From G958295645 sp965242735 (GTDB taxonomy: Bacteria > Gemmatimonadota > Gemmatimonadetes > Longimicrobiales > Gaopeijiaceae), in the NCBI GenBank assembly GCA_965242735.1, contig OZ251497.1:930001-994000 (forward strand): a DNA stretch of 64,000 bases, written 5' to 3'. The translations under genes were made by a program, and so were the position numbers. The notes under the pieces were generated by a model, which had not been told where the DNA came from, did not search any database, and saw nothing but the letters and a program-made list of their open reading frames with translations. Within the stretch, counting starts at the first letter, position 1, and every line of letters starts with the position of its first letter. This document shows positions 52,426 through 59,977 of this stretch, one piece after another.

Positions 52426-53832
52426 TCATCCTCCGATCATCCAAGCGAAAAGGCCGGCGGGCACTGCCTTCACGTCCGGGTCGTCGAGGTCCAGCGCATC
52501 TCGGGTTGCCACGATTCCGCGCCACCGCGACGCCTTGAGAGTGGGGAGGGCCCGCCTCCACCGACGGCCGGACACGTACTTGGACTCGACGGCCAGGCCG
52601 CCGAAGCCGGGACCGACGAAGTCGATTTCCTTGCGGTTGCGCGTCCTGTGGTGCAGGACCTGATCGAAGTCCAGGAAGCCCCCGGGCTCCGTTCTCGCGA
52701 AGGATCGCAGAAGCGCCACCCCGAGCTGCTGCTCGGAGAGAATGCCGTCGTCCAGACGGGCTTCGGGCCTCCGGGTGAGCCGCGTGAAGACCGGATCAAC
52801 GAAGTACGCCTTCGCCTGCGCCCGCAGATGGGGCCTCTCGTCTGCTTCTCGGTGGCAGGGCCAGACGACGAAGCAGTCGCGGAGGGCTTCGATCCGGCTT
52901 CGGACGAGCGTCGCGGACGCGTTCATGTCCGTGGCGATGTCGGAGTGGTTGGCCGGTGCGCCCAGACCTCGCGCCAAGCGTCTGATGAAGGCGTCGGTCT
53001 GGGCCTTGGACCATTGGGCGCGGCGCAGGGCTTCTCCATGGACGACGTCGAGCAAGTCCCGGCGGAACGGGTGGTCGGGGGCTTCACGAACGTGGCAGTC
53101 CACGACGCGCGGAAATCCCCCGACGCGCAGGTACTGGTCCCAGCCGACGGCCATCGTTTCCAGCCAAGGAGCGAGCTTGCGGGCCCCTTCGGCGAGCGCG
53201 TTGCCGACGGCCAGGTCCGCGACCGACACCGGCGGCGCGTCGTCGTCGGGCGGCGGCTCGTCGAGCGTCGCCTCCAGGAAGGCGCGAAACGACATCGGCA
53301 AGAGCACCCGGTCGGGCTCGGCCACGGAGCCGCGACGGCCGGCCAGCGCCTTCACCGACTCGCCGAGGTTGGCCGACGACGACCCCGTCAGGACAACCGT
53401 GTCGTGGCGGAACCGCGCGTCGTTGTCCCGCAACCACTTGATCTCGGCCGGCCATCCGTCTTCGATGGCGGTGATCTCGTCGAGGAACCACGTGCGGCGC
53501 CCGGGCGGCGTCAGCGCATTGGCCGCGCGGCCCATCGTTCTCAGGTCCCTGGCCGCCAGTCCATCGGCCGCCAGATGCAGGATCAGGCGGGGATCCTCGC
53601 CGCGGCCGACGAGCCGGCCGATCGCCTTCTTGACCTCGACCGTCTTCCCGACCCGCCTCGGCCCCCGGAGGAGGTGGAGGCCGCCGGGTTCCAGATCGTC
53701 CAGCACGCCCGCGGCGTACCTGAACGGCGCCGCGTTGGCTTCGCGCAGGTCGGGGTCGTCCAGCGCCCACGTGCGCGGCTTCTCCCACCACGGCGCGAGG
53801 GCCAGCAGTCGTTGCATCTCGCCGGTGTCCAT
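52426..53832 (-). CDS. AAA ATPase with restriction-like C-terminus (DUF4143 type), first gene of the operon
   Basis: A 468-residue protein. Walker A LHLLRGPRRVGKTVEV (57-64) and Walker B RRTWFLDEITA (Asp118, Glu119) are intact, as is a sensor-like VVLTGSSSANLGESV. The C-terminal domain ends with KEIDFVGPGFGGLAVESKYV, a PD-(D/E)XK-like D-x11-ExK pattern (Asp404, Glu416, Lys418). Such ATPases are widespread, often in variable regions; the molecular role is not known. Its stop is one base before the ATG of the 48678-52424 protein, so expression is coupled. The start ATG 53832 follows an AT-rich spacer with promoter-like sequence. Unlike the pseudogene at 40980-42235 it is complete. Confidence 0.8.
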   Translation of the reverse strand: MDTGEMQRLLALAPWWEKPRTWALDDPDLREANAAPFRYAAGVLDDLEPGGLHLLRGPRRVGKTVEVKKAIGRLVGRGEDPRLILHLAADGLAARDLRTMGRAANALTPPGRRTWFLDEITAIEDGWPAEIKWLRDNDARFRHDTVVLTGSSSANLGESVKALAGRRGSVAEPDRVLLPMSFRAFLEATLDEPPPDDDAPPVSVADLAVGNALAEGARKLAPWLETMAVGWDQYLRVGGFPRVVDCHVREAPDHPFRRDLLDVVHGEALRRAQWSKAQTDAFIRRLARGLGAPANHSDIATDMNASATLVRSRIEALRDCFVVWPCHREADERPHLRAQAKAYFVDPVFTRLTRRPEARLDDGILSEQQLGVALLRSFARTEPGGFLDFDQVLHHRTRNRKEIDFVGPGFGGLAVESKYVSGRRWRRALPTLKASRWRGIVATRDALDLDDPDVKAVPAGLFAWMIGG

Positions 53833-54063
53833 CGTTCCAATGTAGCGGAAACCGCGTCCGGTTGCTAGTCCGGTTTATCGGCTATTTTTGTTTTGGTAGA
53901 CATTTTTCAATCGTTATGCTAGCATTTGGTATACAAAAATCAATATCAAGCGCAAATGAGATCGTCGCGTATGCGGACGAAGAGCCGTGGCGGGGCCCAC
54001 CAGCCTGGCGGACCTGTCGGGCGCCGGATGCTGCCGGGCGACGCCGGCAGGCCCGCCCATCGC
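53833..54063. promoter_or_regulatory. AT-rich spacer upstream of the ATPase/nuclease operon
   Basis: About 100 bases (53878-53960) are markedly AT-rich within a very GC-rich region, with TTGTTTTGGTAGAC, ATTTTTCAATCG and GGTATACAAAAATC. This is a plausible promoter for the leftward operon and suggests imported DNA at this edge. No gene is present. Confidence 0.45.
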
Positions 54064-55611
54064 CTAGCCCGCCTGGGCTTCCGCCGCGACTCGTGCCACC
54101 ACTTCGCGTATCCGGTCGCCGAAGCTGCGGGCGCGGCTCATCGCCTCGTTCTCGTCCACGGTCAGCACGCGCCCGTCCTGGACGACGATGCGGCCGCCCA
54201 CCAGCACGGTCGTCACGTCGCTGCCGTCGGCGGCGTAGACGAGGTGCGAATAGACCGCGTAGAGCGGCGTGAGGCCGGGTCGGCGGGGGTCCAGCATCAC
54301 GACGTCGGCCAGCTTGCCGGGTTCCAGCGAGCCGATTCGGTCTTGCAGGCCGAGCGCCCGCGCGCCGCCGATGGTCGCCATGCGGAAGACGATCTCGGCG
54401 GGCAGCACGGCGGGGTCGCCGGCGGAGAACTTGTGCAGCTTGGCGGCGGTGTCCATCTCGCCGAAGAGGTCCAGGTCGTTGTTGCTGGCGGGGCCGTCCG
54501 TGCCGAGCCCCACGGGGATGCCGGCGGCGAGGGCCTCGGACACGGGGGCTACCCGGGGAATCCCCAGCTTCATGTTGCTCTGGGGGTTGTGCGCCATGCC
54601 CGCCCCGCTGGCCGCGATCGTCGCGATGTCCTCGGGCGACAGGTAGATGGCGTGGGCCAGCAACGTGCCGGGCCGGAGCGCGCCGACGGACGCCAGGGCC
54701 TCGACGACGCCCATGCCGTTGGCTTCGCGCGACTGGGCGTCCTCGGAGGCGTCCTCGGCGGCGTGGATCTGGAAGACGGCGCCGTGCTCGCGGGCCAGGC
54801 GGGCGGCGGCGGCGACGGCGTCGAGCGGCGTGGTGTAGAGCGCGTGCGCCGTCACGGACGGGACGACGAGAGGGTGCCCGGCGTAGCGTTCCAGGAATTC
54901 CGGGGCGGCGGCCAGCGAGGCTTCCGGGGACGCGAAGTCGGGGGCCGGGAAGCCGATCACGCCGGGTCCCATGACGGCCCGGACGTGGGCGTCTTCCACC
55001 GCGCGCGCCGCGTCGAAGGGGAAGTAGTACATGTCCGCGAACGTGGTGGTGCCGCTCTGGAGCATCTCGACGGCGGACAGCAAGGTCCCCCAGTACACGA
55101 AGTCCGGCGCGACCAGCTCGGCTTCCACGGGGAAGATGTGCTGCTCCAGCCACGTCATCAGCGGCAGGTCGTCGGCCAGTCCGCGGAGCAGCGACATCGC
55201 CGCGTGGCCGTGCGTGTTGACGAGTCCCGGGATCACCAGCTGGCCGGTCGCGTCGATGCGGCGGACGTTCCGGGGGCGCGGGGCCGCCGCGTCCAGGATC
55301 GCCGCGATGCGCTCGCCCTCGACCAGCACCGCGCCGCCCTCGAGGACGGCGCCGGCCTCGTCCATCGTCACCACGGTGCCGCCGTCGATCAGGATCGGCG
55401 CGGAGGGATCGGCGGCCGGGTCCGGCGAGACGCACGCGGTTGCGGCGAGCAGCCCGCCAAGCGCGACGAGCGCCGTCCGAGCGCAGGCCGACCGTCCGGG
55501 CGCTTCGAGGCGTCGCACGCCGGTGCCGTGCTGGACGTGCTGGACCGTCCGAGCGCCAGCCGGCCGTCCGGGCGCTTCGAGGGCCGGCTGCCGCCGGCGC
55601 GCGCCCCTCAA
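54064..55611 (-). CDS. Secreted amidohydrolase of the MTA/SAH-deaminase-like class
   Basis: The 515-residue metal-dependent hydrolase has NTHGHAAMSLLRGLADDLPL (HxH), QIHAAEDASEDAQS, HAIYLSPEDI and the Asp motif LGTDGPASNNDLDLFGEM, matching amidohydrolases such as 5-methylthioadenosine/adenosylhomocysteine deaminases and triazine-type hydrolases. A lipobox (LVALGGLLAATAC) makes it an exported lipoprotein, unlike the cytosolic members. The N-terminal 50 residues include a 38-base repeat pair (LEAPGRPAGART and LEAPGRSACART). The start is uncertain: TTG 55611 overlaps the upstream stop, GTG 55518 follows the first repeat and would give a more normal signal peptide. It follows the other amidohydrolase in an operon. 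The substrate is unknown. Confidence 0.82.
   Translation of the reverse strand: MRGARRRQPALEAPGRPAGARTVQHVQHGTGVRRLEAPGRSACARTALVALGGLLAATACVSPDPAADPSAPILIDGGTVVTMDEAGAVLEGGAVLVEGERIAAILDAAAPRPRNVRRIDATGQLVIPGLVNTHGHAAMSLLRGLADDLPLMTWLEQHIFPVEAELVAPDFVYWGTLLSAVEMLQSGTTTFADMYYFPFDAARAVEDAHVRAVMGPGVIGFPAPDFASPEASLAAAPEFLERYAGHPLVVPSVTAHALYTTPLDAVAAAARLAREHGAVFQIHAAEDASEDAQSREANGMGVVEALASVGALRPGTLLAHAIYLSPEDIATIAASGAGMAHNPQSNMKLGIPRVAPVSEALAAGIPVGLGTDGPASNNDLDLFGEMDTAAKLHKFSAGDPAVLPAEIVFRMATIGGARALGLQDRIGSLEPGKLADVVMLDPRRPGLTPLYAVYSHLVYAADGSDVTTVLVGGRIVVQDGRVLTVDENEAMSRARSFGDRIREVVARVAAEAQAG
55473..55582. repeat. 38-bp direct repeat inside the amidohydrolase signal region
   Basis: Units 55473-55510 and 55545-55582 (beginning CCGTCCGAGCGC, ending GTCCGGGCGCTTCGAGG) match at 35 of 38 bases and are offset by 72 bases, keeping the frame. 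They add two LEAPGR-type segments ahead of the lipobox. Confidence 0.8.
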
Positions 55612-57260
55612 CGGTCGTCTCCAGCGTGCTTTTCGGCCAGCGCCGCCAGCCCTGCGTCAAGCTCGGCGCGCGGCATCCAGCGGCCCCGGATCATGACGCC
55701 CGCGCGCTCGGTCAGGTTGGCCAGGTCGTCCAGCGGATTGGCCTCCAGAAGCACCAAGTCCGCCCGCTGGCCGGCCTCCACCGTGCCGAAGTTGCCCTCC
55801 AGGCCGAGATGGCCGGCCACGTACTCTGCGACCGTCACGGTCCCGCTCTTCAGGATCTCGTAGTTCGACATTCCGGCGTCCGCCATGATCGCGATCTCTC
55901 TTTGCAACGCGAAGCCGGGCACGTTGAACAGCTGGGGCGAGTCCGTTCCCATCAGAATGCCCGCGCCCGCGTCGGACAGCGCCTTGAGAATGCGCTTGCG
56001 CAGCTCCAGGTACGCGGCCACTTCCTCCGGCGTCCCCCTGGGGCCTCGCGACGCCTGCCTGCGCCAAGCCGCGTGCTGCCTCTGCGAGACGTACTTCATC
56101 TCGGGCTGCGCCAGCATCGCCTCCACGTCCGGCGCGCCGTACAGATTCTCCCAGAGATACATCGTCGGCACCGCGTAGACGTCGCGCTCCACGGTCAGCC
56201 GCACGATCTCGTCCAGCTTGGCTTCGTCGATGCCCTTGAAGAGGCCGCCCAGCTCGATTCGGCCCGCGTTGACCTGCGCCTGCACGTCGGCGGGCGCCAC
56301 CGCGTCCACGTAGCCGTCCAGGTGGTCGACCGTGGAGATTCCCGTCTCTATGGCGTGCACGAGCCCCACGTCGGCCGGGACGTGGCCCGCGAAGGTGACG
56401 CCGAGTTTCCGCGCCGTGTCGGCCATGCGGTCCCAGGCTTCGAGGGACACGCCGGGATGAAGCTTCAGGAAGTGATATCCGGCCTCGGCGTGCGCGCTGG
56501 CGAGCCGCTCCGCGTCCTCGGGCGCGCGCACCGTGCCGCCGGACAGCGAGGGCGCGCCGACGTAGAAGTTGGGGCCTTGGACTTCGTCCCGGGCGAGCGC
56601 CTGCGCCAGCGGAATCTGGTAGGGCGAGCCGAGCATCCCCCGAATCGTGGTGATGCCGTTGGCCAAGTAGAGGAAGAGGATGTCGCTGACCGCTTCGCTC
56701 GGAAACGAGGCGCCGGGCGGGACGTGGGCGTGCATCTCGGCCAGCCCGGGCATGAGATAGCGGCCCCTGCCGCTGACGACGAGGGCGTCGGCGGGGGTCG
56801 TGAGGATGTCGTCGGACGGACCGACGTAGGCGACGACGCCGTCGCGGACCACGACGTGCTGGTTCCGCAGCGCCGCCGGCGAAGTCATGGGCAGGACGGT
56901 GACGTCGGCGAACACCGTGACGCTGGGCGCGGGCGGCTCTTGGGCTTGAAAGTGTGGCGCGGCCGTCGCGGGCGGCTCTTGGGCTTGAAGGCTCGGCGCG
57001 GCTGTCGCGGGCGCGGTTCCCCAGAGGGCGAGGGCCAGCGCGGCGGCGGGGAGCAGCCGGTCGGGGGCGGTCGCGGGCGTGGATGGGGCGAGTCGTGGCC
57101 GGTCCGGGGCGGTCGCGATCGTGCGCCGGGCGAGTGGCGGTCGGCCCGGGGCAAGTCGCGGGCGTGGGCCGGGCGAGTGGCGGCCGGCGCTTGGGGCGTT
57201 TCTCGGGCGCGGCCGGGCAGCGAGCGGGGTGGCGCTGCCGGGCGTTTGGGTCGTGTGCAT
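55608..57260 (-). CDS. Secreted amidohydrolase (imidazolonepropionase-like)
   Basis: A 550-residue exported amidohydrolase with GRYLMPGLAEMHAHVPPG (HxH), the KLHPGVSLEAWDRMADTARK segment, TFAGHVPADV and DAGAGILMGTDSPQLFNVPG (catalytic Asp). The fold resembles imidazolonepropionase/prolidase-like amidohydrolases common in this kind of genome. The start ATG 57260 has an excellent AAAAAGGAGATCCC. The N-terminus is unusually long and repetitive (about 100 residues) including two tandem 13-residue units, TAAPSLQAQEPPA and TAAPHFQAQEPPA, from a 39-base duplication. It shares a divergent promoter region with the propeller gene at 57404 and its stop overlaps the start of the next amidohydrolase. Confidence 0.85.
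   Translation of the reverse strand: MHTTQTPGSATPLAARPRPRNAPSAGRHSPGPRPRLAPGRPPLARRTIATAPDRPRLAPSTPATAPDRLLPAAALALALWGTAPATAAPSLQAQEPPATAAPHFQAQEPPAPSVTVFADVTVLPMTSPAALRNQHVVVRDGVVAYVGPSDDILTTPADALVVSGRGRYLMPGLAEMHAHVPPGASFPSEAVSDILFLYLANGITTIRGMLGSPYQIPLAQALARDEVQGPNFYVGAPSLSGGTVRAPEDAERLASAHAEAGYHFLKLHPGVSLEAWDRMADTARKLGVTFAGHVPADVGLVHAIETGISTVDHLDGYVDAVAPADVQAQVNAGRIELGGLFKGIDEAKLDEIVRLTVERDVYAVPTMYLWENLYGAPDVEAMLAQPEMKYVSQRQHAAWRRQASRGPRGTPEEVAAYLELRKRILKALSDAGAGILMGTDSPQLFNVPGFALQREIAIMADAGMSNYEILKSGTVTVAEYVAGHLGLEGNFGTVEAGQRADLVLLEANPLDDLANLTERAGVMIRGRWMPRAELDAGLAALAEKHAGDDR
56929..57006. repeat. 39-bp tandem repeat in the amidohydrolase N-terminus
   Basis: Two adjacent units, 56929-56967 and 56968-57006, both start GCGGGCGGCTCTTGGGCTTG and differ at only a few bases; each adds 13 residues in frame. 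Further degenerate units of about 43 bases (CGGGCGAGTGGCGG and similar) lie at 57070-57200. Confidence 0.8.
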
Positions 57261-57318
57261 GGGATCTCCTTTTTGGACTCTTTCTCGGTCTTGCCGGGGC
57301 TCGTTCGCTTCGTGTACC

Positions 57319-57371
57319 TTAACTTCGTGCACGCACGTCAACTTCCATACATGCACGTCAACTTCGTGCAC
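57319..57371. promoter_or_regulatory. Three AACTTC repeats at 19-20 base spacing in a divergent promoter
   Basis: AACTTC recurs at 57321, 57340 and 57360, inside GCACGTCAACTTC (57333-57345 and 57353-57365) and AACTTCGTGCAC (57321-57332 and 57360-57371). Period about two helical turns. This is a good candidate operator between the amidohydrolase and propeller genes. Minus-strand TTGACG sequences within it could serve as -35 elements. Confidence 0.45.
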
Positions 57372-57403
57372 GACGTGCATTCGCGAAACCGAAGGAGAAG
57401 TCG

Positions 57404-58630
57404 ATGAACGGTCGGATGAGCGTTGCCGAAGCGCCCGCGCGTGGGTCCGCTCTGGTCGCCGGTTTCGTGGCGGCCCTGGGCGTCGGATGCGGCGAAGGGG
57501 GCGGGCCGTCCGGCGGCGCGACGACCCGGGTCACGTTGCCGTCGGGCGTCGTGGAGGCCAGGTTCTCGCCGGCCGCCGAGCCGCGCTGGACGATTGTCGA
57601 GGAGCTCCGGGTCGGTTCGGTGGAAGGCGGCGGCCCGGACGAGTTCGGCGAAGTCTTCGGGTTGGCCGCGCTGGACGACGGCGGCTTTGCGGTCCTCGAC
57701 GGACAGTCCCAGGAGATTCGGGTTTTCGACGACGACGGCGCACACGTCGCGACGCACGGGGGCCTGGGCGAGGGGCCTGGCGAACTCCAGCAGGCCAATG
57801 GACTCATGACGGACCCCGAGGGCCTGCTGTGGGCGCCGGACAGCCGCAACGGACGCATGTCGGTCTTCGACGCGGGCCGTGGGTTCGTGGAATCGCATCC
57901 CTTCCGCACGACGGGCTGGGGGTTCCGTTGGAGGGGCGCGATGGGAGCGGACGGCCGCGTCTTTCGCCCGCACATCGACTGGAGCGCCGAGGTCGTGACG
58001 AGAGGCTTGGTGGTCTACGACGAGACGATGGCGCCGTTGGACACCTTGCCGATGGGCACGTACGAATCGTCGGACGATCCGGCCAGCTCGTGGTGCTGGA
58101 CGAACCCCGACGGCGGAGGCGGTTGCGTCGGCGTTCCGTTCTACGCGAACGAGGTCCTTCTGAGCGACTCGGCGGGAACGATATGGCAGGCGGAGGGCGG
58201 CGTTCCGGAGTACCGAGTCCGCAAGTGGACGCCCGGCGGCGACACCGCGTTCGTTGTGGTCGGCGACCGGGCGCCGCTTCCCGTGACCGACGCCGAGCGC
58301 GAGGCCGAAATTGCCGTTCTGCTCGAGCGGGTCGGACAAGAAGTGGACTTCGACTGGTCGAAGATCCCCGGCGCCAAGCCCGTCGTCGAGGGCTTGTTCC
58401 TGCCGGGCGACGGCAATCTCTGGGTGAAGGTGGCGGACGACACAGGCCGGGCGGTGTTCGACGTGCTGTCCGCCGAAGACGGCTCCTACCAAGGCACCGC
58501 GGTGGCCGATTTCCCCGTCCATGTGGAGGCCGGTTCGCCCGTCATTCGGGGAGACCGCGTCTGGTTGGTGGCCACCGACGACTTGGCGCTCGACTACGTG
58601 GTGCGGGGGCGCCTGCAGGACGCTCGCTAG
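57404..58630 (+). CDS. 6-bladed beta-propeller lipoprotein
   Basis: A 408-residue exported propeller. The signal peptide ends in a lipobox (VAALGVGC, Cys29); blades include LAALDDGGFAVLDGQSQEIR, VFDDDGAHVATHGGLGEGPG, GLMTDPEGLLWAPDSRNGRM and LLSDSAGTIWQAEGG. It is a different member of the family from the 34-39 kb copies. ATG 57404 is preceded by GAAGGAGAAGTCG. It is divergent from the amidohydrolase operon and convergent with the next propeller gene, from which it is separated by a hairpin. A WCWTNPDGGGGC loop may form a disulfide. Confidence 0.8.
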   Translation: MNGRMSVAEAPARGSALVAGFVAALGVGCGEGGGPSGGATTRVTLPSGVVEARFSPAAEPRWTIVEELRVGSVEGGGPDEFGEVFGLAALDDGGFAVLDGQSQEIRVFDDDGAHVATHGGLGEGPGELQQANGLMTDPEGLLWAPDSRNGRMSVFDAGRGFVESHPFRTTGWGFRWRGAMGADGRVFRPHIDWSAEVVTRGLVVYDETMAPLDTLPMGTYESSDDPASSWCWTNPDGGGGCVGVPFYANEVLLSDSAGTIWQAEGGVPEYRVRKWTPGGDTAFVVVGDRAPLPVTDAEREAEIAVLLERVGQEVDFDWSKIPGAKPVVEGLFLPGDGNLWVKVADDTGRAVFDVLSAEDGSYQGTAVADFPVHVEAGSPVIRGDRVWLVATDDLALDYVVRGRLQDAR

Positions 58631-58670
58631 CACCAGAGGGCGGCGGGTGGCCTAGAGGCTGTAGCGCGTA

Positions 58671-58700
58671 GCGCCCGGCGGGCGTAGCGAAGCCGGGCGC
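58671..58700. terminator. GC hairpin between convergent propeller genes
   Basis: GCGCCCGGC (58671-58679) and GCCGGGCGC (58692-58700) form a perfect 9-bp stem with a 12-base loop. No U-run is present on either side; it may act bidirectionally. Confidence 0.5.
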
Positions 58701-58776
58701 GGCGTGTTGGGGGGACACGGTGGAGGCGAGCGCGCATGTCCGAGGGGGCGCGGCCGCCGCGTCCCGGCTTTGGGCT

Positions 58777-59952
58777 TCAGCCGGGCGAGACTGCCGTGTG
58801 CACCTCCACGTAGTCGCGCTGCAAGTCGTCGCGGCGCAGGAAGAGCAAGCGGTCTCCGGCGGCGTCCAGCATCGTCCGTCCGGCCGGCATCAGGATGCGC
58901 CGTATGGGTGCGCCCTCCGTGGTGACGTTGATCCAATGGCGCTCTTCCCCGCCCGGGACGCCACGCTGTCCAAGCCAAAGCGAACCTTCTTGAGCGAAGA
59001 CGACCTGCACGAACGCGTCCACCACCGGCGGTAGCGGCGCGTTTTCGAGCATCCAGTCGACGCTCTCCGGCGAATAGCCGCTGTTCTCCTTGAGCCACTC
59101 CGCGTACTCCTCGCGCAACGCTTCGGTGAACTCGGTGGCCAGTCCGTTCACCGCAATCTCGCGCCTTACGGCGCCGCTTGCGTCCATGGCTGCAACGATC
59201 GGCCGCTCGCCCTCGCTGACGAACAGGAGTCCATCGCCGGCCGCGAAGCTGGTGTGCGGAGCAAACAATACTGGACGTTGTCCGGCCAGTTGCATGCCGG
59301 CGACAGAACCGACCTTCTGCACCTTGCCCTTGCCTTCCCAATATCCGACGTCGTGACGAAGCCGATGGCGTCCGCTGGCCGGGATGTCCCCGGATCCTGC
59401 CAACACGACGCCGACAATCCAAAGCCCGCCTTCCAGACCAGGCAAGGCGCGGTTGACCGGGGTTTCCATTCCCTCCGGCACGGTCGTGCGACCCTGTCGC
59501 GTGTCCGGCGAGAAGACCGAATAGCGTCTTGCCCTTGCGTCCCAAGCGAAGACCGAGTCGCCTGCCGGCCAACGGGCCACGAGCCCCAATTGCACGAACT
59601 CCAGCGGTCCCATTCCGGCGCGTCCGACCGTCCCCACCACGGCTCCCAAGGAATCCGCGAGGACGACGCGATTGTTGAGGCCGTCGCCGATCGCGACGAG
59701 GCCCGCAGCCGCAAAGACGGCCCCTGCGACTCTTCCGAGCGGATCGTCTTCGTGCTGCTCGACTTCGAAGCTCAAGTTCGTGATCCAGAGGGGAGCGTCT
59801 TCGATGTGCAGAACGACCTCTGTCGAGGCGGGCTCTCCGTTATCGGCGCATGCCGTCCAGGACGCCGCTAGCCAAGCCGCGAGCAGCAACTTGCATCGGC
59901 GCGACGCTGGACTCACAAAGCGTGTCTGGACTGCCTTGGTGATCCGGTTCAT
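58777..59952 (-). CDS. 6-bladed beta-propeller lipoprotein
   Basis: A 391-residue exported propeller with lipobox LAASWTAC (Cys35) and blades such as VFAAAGLVAIGDGLNNRVVL, DSLGAVVGTVGRAGMGPLEF and SVFAWDARARRYSVF. ATG 59952 has GGGAGGAGCCTCAAACG upstream. It is the second gene of a two-gene minus-strand operon with the next feature; 25 bases separate them. Function unknown, as for other members of this family. Confidence 0.8.
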   Translation of the reverse strand: MNRITKAVQTRFVSPASRRCKLLLAAWLAASWTACADNGEPASTEVVLHIEDAPLWITNLSFEVEQHEDDPLGRVAGAVFAAAGLVAIGDGLNNRVVLADSLGAVVGTVGRAGMGPLEFVQLGLVARWPAGDSVFAWDARARRYSVFSPDTRQGRTTVPEGMETPVNRALPGLEGGLWIVGVVLAGSGDIPASGRHRLRHDVGYWEGKGKVQKVGSVAGMQLAGQRPVLFAPHTSFAAGDGLLFVSEGERPIVAAMDASGAVRREIAVNGLATEFTEALREEYAEWLKENSGYSPESVDWMLENAPLPPVVDAFVQVVFAQEGSLWLGQRGVPGGEERHWINVTTEGAPIRRILMPAGRTMLDAAGDRLLFLRRDDLQRDYVEVHTAVSPG

Positions 59953-59977
59953 CGTTTGAGGCTCCTCCCATGTCGAG

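Noticed and set aside
48732..52538. Plus-strand frame of more than 1200 codons opposite the large P-loop protein
   Set aside because: No domains were seen, and the minus-strand frame has a Walker A, a ribosome site and an operon partner.
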